64,000 nucleotides of DNA from the NCBI GenBank assembly GCA_014904845.1, contig MU119280.1, positions 66,387 to 130,386 on the forward strand, given 5' to 3'. How positions within the stretch are numbered: position 1 is the stretch's first letter; every line of letters begins with the position of its first letter. A model generated the notes under the pieces. It searched no databases, was not told the origin of the DNA, and saw only the letters and a list, made by a program, of their open reading frames with translations. The DNA comes from Acephala macrosclerotiorum. Its lineage: Eukaryota; Ascomycota; Leotiomycetes; Helotiales; Mollisiaceae. This document shows positions 58,601-64,000 of this stretch, piece by piece. Both the position numbers and the translations under genes were made by a program.

Positions 58601-59116
58601 TGATCTAAACTCGTTTATCAATTGAGACACCAATCCCATGAGCCGCTGTTCCTTGTTCTGAACGACAGAATTATCTGCTTGAGGCGTTCCTCTGTCAAGA
58701 ACCTGATCATGGGCCACTGTAGGTCTTGCAGCTCGGCTCAGACTTGTGCTTGAATTCTGAACCCAGTTAAAGTCTTCTTTGGTATGGCTGGAATAATGCC
58801 TCGGAGATGGTGTCTCCATGCCATGCTGCATGCGACCCAAGCTGTCATTCTGAGCATTTGATGACCCAGCGGTTGCTTGAGACTTTAAGCGTTCGACTTG
58901 ATCAGGACCCATACCACGGGCGAGCAGAATGTCCCAAGCCTGCTGGACGGCCGATGAATATTCCAGCCGAGGAACGGAGGTTGGTCGCTGCTCGAGCACC
59001 CCGTCCGAGGATCGATCTCTTTTCTCTCGTCTAGTAGAGACTCTTGCCGATGAGGCTATACTGGTAGCCTCCTCTACCAGCGCTATTTTCTTGGGTGGCT
59101 TTTGATTTTGCTTCAT
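55649..59116 (-). pseudogene. Fungal AAA ATPase (DUF7025-type N-terminus), disrupted by stops, frameshifts and an inverted exon
   Basis: The minus strand carries all parts of a large fungal AAA protein: a disordered N-terminus from 59116, a middle domain (58357-56875, with PYRAITDKRWHLQG, RGENFWMCRQRIYVNY and YMIDIPIHKFMNP), Walker A SPGTGKTLTA (about 56650-56610), HLQQVLHLGRVWSC, Walker B VVLLDEADVFLEERS, LTSNRVGTFDEAFKSRIQLAL and C-terminal DDELAREGGVR. Lesions are in-frame stops at 58549-58547 (TGA), 58456-58454 (TGA) and 57460-57458 (TAG), all in one otherwise continuous frame; a one-base loss after NGRQIRNSI; another frame change near the C-terminus. The exon between Walker A and HLQQVL lies on the opposite strand at 56447-56525. 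The intron before Walker A (56702-56649) has a GC donor. Some N-terminal stops might be spliced out, but the inversion and C-terminal shifts cannot. Confidence 0.85.
56447..56525 (+). pseudogene. Inverted AAA ATPase exon
   Basis: Reads on the plus strand as VAELARKPLYRVTCGDIGTD followed by ANTIEK, the segment that follows the Walker A motif in these fungal AAA proteins. It has its own CTGAC-TAAG-CCTTAG acceptor context just before it and a GTGGAT donor-like sequence just after, both also in plus orientation, so the exon and its flanking intron parts turned over together. The surrounding gene is on the minus strand. Confidence 0.85.
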
Positions 59117-59606
59117 GAGACGATCCGTCTCGATACTGGACGGCGCAGGCGTCGATCAACCAAACGAATAGTAGCCAGACGTTCCCTAGAACAAAAAAGT
59201 GGAAAACATCCCAAGATGAGGGTCAAGAGGAGGAGAGAAAGCTTTGATCAGATGGCCGCCTTATGTCCTAACCCCACACAAATGAGATGAGGCATTCAAC
59301 AAGGATAGCCTCAACGAATCATACTAGACTACGAGCATATTGCGCATGCCATGCAGCATCAGCTAAGCATCAAGCACCGCCACATTCACGTTCTGCCCGA
59401 TTCTGCGTTGCCACCATTACGTTTCCCTTACCGTGCGTAACAGCAATCGCAGCCGGATCCGCTTGTTATATGTGCAATCTTGCTCCATTGTACTACTTGT
59501 GATTTCTCAGGCTATGCTTCCGACTCAACTCGAGCCATTGCAGCACCGTGTCTGAAACAATGTCAAACTCCAATACATCTGAGGCTAACCCTAAGCCTTC
59601 CGCTCC
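59117..59606. other. Divergent region between two decayed genes
   Basis: 490 bp between the start of the AAA pseudogene and that of the DUF7708-type pseudogene. No intact gene seen. Confidence 0.4.
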
Positions 59607-61445
59607 ATGTCTTGGGATGGAAGTGGTATCGACACGGTAAGAGTGCCCTATTCGACCAGAAACTCCGGGCCTCTGACCGGACAATATCATAGGAACCCGG
59701 CCCAAGAGGCGGTTAAAGTCTTCAACGAAAAGCTCACGAAAGATGAATTCAAGCAGATATGGCCTCGGGACAAGGCAAACATGGAACAGGTCCTGCAAGC
59801 CGTGCTCTTGGCGAAGGAGAAATATGACACCCGAGCTCAGCAATCAAAGGCCCGCAAATGGATTACCAAGTTCTCTAAACTTGTGACTCATTATGGTAGT
59901 ATCAGTACGTGAAATTCTACCTTACGATTAAGGTGATATTCAGAGCCGAGCTCGTCGCGAGTATTGTGAACTCGACCCCTGAACTCCTCGACTCCCAAAT
60001 CATACTTCAAATCCCATACTGATTTATGTATAGTGGACACCCTCTCCAATCCGGAATATGTTTCTCTAGCATGGGGGGGCTATGAAGTTTCTCTTGACGG
60101 TGCCACTCCTTCCATCTCCCCGGTCACAGTCATCAGAGCTGATTTCCCAATCTAGTCAGTGCTCAATCAAGAGGAACTCATCACACAACTCTCGAAAACA
60201 TTGACTCAGATTGCTCTTGCACTCCCTAGGGCAAATGTGAAAATGCTATTGTGGCCAACACCTCAGATAATTCGAGAGGTATCGCATTTGTACGCCTACA
60301 TCATCAAATTTCTTCAAAGGGCGATCAGCTGGTACTCTGAGGGACGACTAAAGCATCTGATCACCGCTGTCTTCCGTCCCATGCCTTTGAGATTTCCAGG
60401 ATGTACTGGAGGAAATCAACAGCTGCTCTCAAACAATTAACCAGCTCGCGGATACCGAATCACAAACAACGCAGAAAGAGATGCATTTTCTGCTTCTTGA
60501 AATCAAGCGAACAATGACTGGCAAGTCCTACCATAATTTTGTTGTCTGAATGTCCGATGACCCTCGTACATAGAAAATCAAGCCGCGAATAGTCGTCTGT
60601 TCCTCGACTCTCAACGATGGACGTGCGAAATTCAGTTTTCTCAAATTCTGACCTTCGCCGCAACGACATCTCTACCTAATCCAGAGGACGGCTTTCGCCA
60701 CTCGATTTTCCTAAGCAAGCGAAGAAGGCTCCGCAGCGGCGGCACATCTCATTCATCGTGGCATTCACATCGGCTGAAGACGTGGGCATCCTCACCTCAC
60801 TCGTCACTGTTGATAGTAAAAGGTTCTTGCCTATCCCGCCAAGAGACTCGGGATTTCGCAGCTGACACGGTGGCTCTCCCCCGAGCAACGAAGATGCCCG
60901 TTGTCTGGGCGCTTAACACCAAGAGCGAAAGTCTCGAATAGCGCTCTCCGGTGGATGTGCTTAAACAACTCGTCCTGCAGGCCCTGCAATTGAACCATTC
61001 GCTACTCAGCGAACAGTCCATGTCCTTGAATGCCGCCCAATTCCAAAGTGCCATGACAGAGGCGGATTGGTTCAAGCTCCTAGGCTTGGTTTTGACAGGC
61101 CTTCAAAACATATATATTGTCGTAGATGCGGAGATCTTGAGCCGAGAGTTTTCAAACAATCTTTTCTGGCCCGGCGCCTTTCTCAAGCTTTTCGACGATC
61201 TTAAAGCTCGAAGTTGTGATGCTGTTGTTAAAGTTGTGCTGATAAGTTTCGGAGCTAGCACATACATGTCCTCCTCGGAATTCGCTTCAGTCGAGGATGT
61301 GACTATAAAGATTGATAGAGAACGGCGTGCTGGCAACGTGGTGATGCGACGACAGTCTGCGCGTGTTGCACACCAGAGGCAGGGTTCTGAGGCTCTCCGA
61401 CCATTTCTTTTTCGACCAGGCACTCGGAGCTCTCAATTCGAATAA
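59607..61445 (+). pseudogene. DUF7708-type fungal protein, frameshifted and stop-interrupted
   Basis: Pieces in order: MSWDGSGIDT (59607-59636), then from 59709 AVKVFNEKLTKDEFKQIWPR and KARKWITKFSKLVTHYGSI, an intron to 60038, then MDTLSNPEYVSLAWG. Next comes VLNQEELITQLSKTLTQIAL with YAYIIKFLQRAISWYSEGRL, then QDVLEEINSCSQTINQLADT, NSRLFLDSQRWTCEIQF and a C-terminal region with SPVDVLKQLVLQALQLNHSL and LQNIYIVVDAEILSREF. This is the N-terminal domain often seen at the front of fungal STAND-type proteins. Lesions: seven Gs at 60073-60079 where six keep the frame, an extra base near 60393-60398, and an in-frame TAG at 60939-60941. A GC donor at 60521 is needed in one intron. No downstream ankyrin or NACHT region is seen. 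Confidence 0.75.
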
Positions 61446-61673
61446 GGATAATTTGGGGAAGAAGCATTGAATAATCTGGGCTACCATTCCACATTGTGAC
61501 ATTATCTTCAGGAGGCCTCCTCATTGGCTGCACTCTCATGAGGAAAATTGTGCCAAGCCCAAGCCCTCCCCTACCGCATCTAGGGGGCATGTGGAGCATG
61601 TACTGTACATCCCGTGAGACAGCATACTCGATGCCGAGACCAAAACTGGAGCCCTAAAATGTCCTGAAACCTC
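61446..61673. other. Convergent intergenic region
   Basis: 228 bp; no feature seen. Confidence 0.4.
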
Positions 61674-63400
61674 TCAGTCAGGGGCACATAAGACTCTGAT
61701 CTTAGCCACGACATTTCTGAGATGACTCCGCTCGCCATTTTCATCACCAGCTTTGACAATCCCAGGGAAGACAACACATCGAATCTCCCTCTCGATAAGT
61801 GTGTCCTCGTCTTCACCACCAATATCCTCCATGGTATCAGGGTTAAACGTCGTCCTCTGATGCCCTTCGATCGATGGCATCATTATGCTGAATTCGGCTT
61901 TCTGTACTCGCATCAACCTCGCGAGCTCAATTGAGCTGTTAGTCAAGCTCCGAAGCGATTGGTCTCTGCTCTCCGTATGTCGCAAGTCTCCGATAGAGTC
62001 CATGATTCGATTGACTTGACTCACAACTGCCTCGACTACAGTTGTTGTTTCCGATTGCAGCTTTTGGGCCGCGTCTTTCTGAACGATTGAAAGTGTGGCT
62101 GAGCGCCATTGGTTCATGCTTTCTATGGTCCCTGCAGGACTTGTTAGTAACCACTTCAGAAATGATAATCATTAGAACTTACCAAAACTGCTAAGAAATC
62201 TTTCCGTCTTCGTGAAGTCATCTGCTTGTTCTTTTGGTAGTCCTACAAAATATGCGGAAAAGATATGTTCAACGAGGATCCGTGACACGAGTGATTGGAT
62301 GAGGTGGACTTTTGATGATGAGGCTAAAATCTCGTATGTTGGTACAAGGTGAAGAAGTTGGTCTCTGGTGTCATCGTTTATCATCTCTAAATCTATATGA
62401 ATGTCAGTGGACACGGTCAAGAATGGAAAGCAGCAAAAGTCAAAGCCCAATGATGATAATGGGCATGTAACGCGGATTATGCTGGGACACTCCAATGACG
62501 AATACAAAGTTCAATGTCCAGCATTACGATCCAACTTCGACCCTTTTAGGTCACGGAGCTTGACGTCGAGACCAAGATTTTCCGACCAGGAATGACAGAT
62601 TGATCAAATCTCAAAATCCGACTTCGGACCAGAATCTCAACATCCGCAGGTATCTGACAGCAACTAAAACAAGAAATTGCAGGCTCACCAATTTTCACCC
62701 GTCTAAAATTTGTAATTACCCAGTTCTGCAATCCGTTCCCCAGTCCCCTCACTCTCTCGCCTACAATCTCATCACTGACCTGCTCCCCACCAACCCCCTT
62801 CCCTTCCCTACTAACCCAACTCTTCAACCCTCTTACTTGACTCTGCAACTCCCGGACCCGCTCGTCTTTCCCCCTCAACTCGCCCATCGCCTCATTATAT
62901 GCTTCCCGAAACGCATCTCGGTCCAACATCAAGCTACTGATCCTCGTCTTAATATCTCTATCCCGCTCTTCTTTAACCTGGTTCAAGCCTCCCAATTCCT
63001 GCCTCAGCAACCTCAACTCAGTATCCGACTTGAGATAGTTCTGATTCAAGGCAGAGTGTTTCTGCTGCCAGAATTGAGCCGTCTCACTCTCATTCGTAAG
63101 TTTATGGGAGAGTCGTGTGAGCTCGGCCTCGAATTCGTCCTCCATTGTAGCTATCTCTTTCTCTAGCTCGGCAATCTTCTTGTCCTTTTCTGCAAGGATA
63201 GAGAGGGCGGATTCGTCTTCATTGTCGGAGGCAGTGGTATCAGGAGTTGATTTCGTGGAGGCATTGTCGTTCGTAGACTCGACGCCGGAGGGATTTTTCG
63301 TTCGACCTTGGAAGGTACGTGGTGGGGTTGCGATGGGGGATTTCGTGGATAAGCGGTGCGCGCGTGGTGACTTCTTTTCGTGGCCGCTCATCTTTGTCAT
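61674..63400 (-). CDS. Conserved fungal coiled-coil protein, 459 aa, 3 exons
   Basis: Exons 63400-62689, 62392-62183 and 62131-61674 join in frame. Residues 1-65 are disordered and basic/Ser-rich. About residues 65-195 are a long coiled coil (e.g. LAEKDKKIAELEKEIATMED, LRLLRQELGGLNQVKEERDR). NGLQNWVITNFRRVKI then opens a helical globular domain with LLHLVPTYEILASSSKVHLI and LVSRILVEHIFSAYFVGL. The C-terminus has MNQWRSATLSIVQKDA, EDIGGEDEDTLIEREI and a closing RNVVAKIRVLCAPD. I recognise this as a widespread filamentous-fungal family without a known function. The first intron is long (296 bp). Unlike its decayed neighbours the frame is intact. A second Met four codons in (MSGHEKK) could be the start. 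Confidence 0.8.
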
Positions 63401-64000
63401 TGGATATGAAGTGGAGGAAAGATAGATGGCATTGAAAGCATTTTTGGGTAGGAGTGGACGATTGTAGAGAGTGAAAGCCGTTGAGCCTCCGACAGGAACT
63501 AGGCAGCCTCTTTCCAGCCCCGAACTTCCCCCCGGTCATTTAGTTTCGGTACACCTCAAATGACGCGCACCCTGAACGATGCCAACACCAAATCGCCAAC
63601 GGATCATTTCATCTCAATGAAAGTTGCAAAAATGCCAGACTGAATCTACCAGTAGATCTCGTTACCTTTAGGAATATCAACAAGGATTTGTACGAACTTG
63701 TGCGCCAAGAATTGTGGTATCCACAGGAATTCGCTTGTGGGCCTATCAAAGCTAAAGGAGGCGAGGATATAAATAGGAGATGAGAGCCAACTCCGAAGCA
63801 CAAAAATCGTATCGCCAACGTTCGGTTCAATGAAGGAACAAAATGACATACATAAAGAAAAGCTCAAAAGAAATCTGCAAGCACGCCTATTCCATAGAAT
63901 AGACCAGCAAAAGTCAGAAACTTCCGAAGAAGCTCTTATAAAACCACAGCCAGTGTGATTTTTAAACGGGCGATGAGCATTCGTAGTTTCAGGAGAACTC
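63401..64000. other. Window end, no gene recognised
   Basis: 600 bp upstream of the coiled-coil gene; short open frames only. Confidence 0.4.

Noticed and set aside
1..64000. tRNA, rRNA and CRISPR arrays
   Set aside because: Scanning by eye for GGTTCRANNCC B-boxes gave only partial matches (e.g. near 10134 and 49599) without acceptor stems; no rRNA-like or regularly spaced repeat array was seen.

Overview
The window looks like nuclear DNA of a filamentous ascomycete (Pezizomycotina). Many genes resemble Leotiomycete (Helotiales-type) proteins as I remember them, but the species cannot be fixed from the sequence. The evidence is split genes with many 44-90 bp introns (GTAAGT-like donors, CTAAC/CTGAC-like branch points), fungus-specific families (KRE6/SKN1, GT34, SSN6/CYC8, heme-thiolate peroxidase), an extremely AT-rich foldback repeat and a Tc1/mariner-type element. 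A run of 904 Ns (40515-41418) inside that element shows this is a draft assembly.

Layout. 0-3 kb: a GH51 alpha-L-arabinofuranosidase, cut by the window edge, faces a sugar-porter MFS transporter across a 765 bp shared promoter; an arabinose release-and-uptake pair is likely. 3.8-4.5 kb: a heme-thiolate peroxidase gene lacking the middle of its catalytic domain. 6.4-8.6 kb: KRE6/SKN1 beta-glucan synthesis protein. 8.6-12.1 kb: gene-poor, with a pentamer repeat and a ~500 bp foldback element. 12.1-18.6 kb: two small genes, ribosomal protein L3 and the SSN6/CYC8 corepressor, all on the minus strand. 18.6-22 kb: no gene seen.

22-48.7 kb is a dense conserved block: TMEM115-like membrane protein, SIF2/TBL1-type WD protein, a small hypothetical gene, an HSPA12-like Hsp70, an RCC1-repeat (ATS1-like) protein, proteasome alpha-2, a RING-CH membrane E3, phosphomannose isomerase, a GT34 mannosyltransferase, a Tc1/mariner insertion, sphingosine-1-phosphate lyase, a fungal membrane protein, a pyruvate dehydrogenase kinase-family protein and, 12 bp after its stop, a small two-exon gene.

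48.7-64 kb is less constrained. It holds a decayed LRR-like gene, a C2H2-like zinc-finger gene, two decayed genes in divergent orientation (a fungal AAA ATPase with one exon lying backwards, and a DUF7708-type gene) and an apparently intact coiled-coil protein.

Functionally, several genes belong to cell-wall and glycan metabolism (KRE6/SKN1, phosphomannose isomerase, GT34, GH51) and to regulation (SSN6, SIF2-like, PDK-like). I see no secondary-metabolite cluster, tRNA, rRNA or CRISPR array. The most unusual structure is the intragenic inversion in the AAA ATPase at about 56.4-56.6 kb. Others are the peroxidase with its core missing, the 8-nt micro-exon in the phosphomannose isomerase gene, the foldback element and the tightly packed PDK/small-gene pair. 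Exon coordinates were derived by hand from splice signals and reading-frame continuity.
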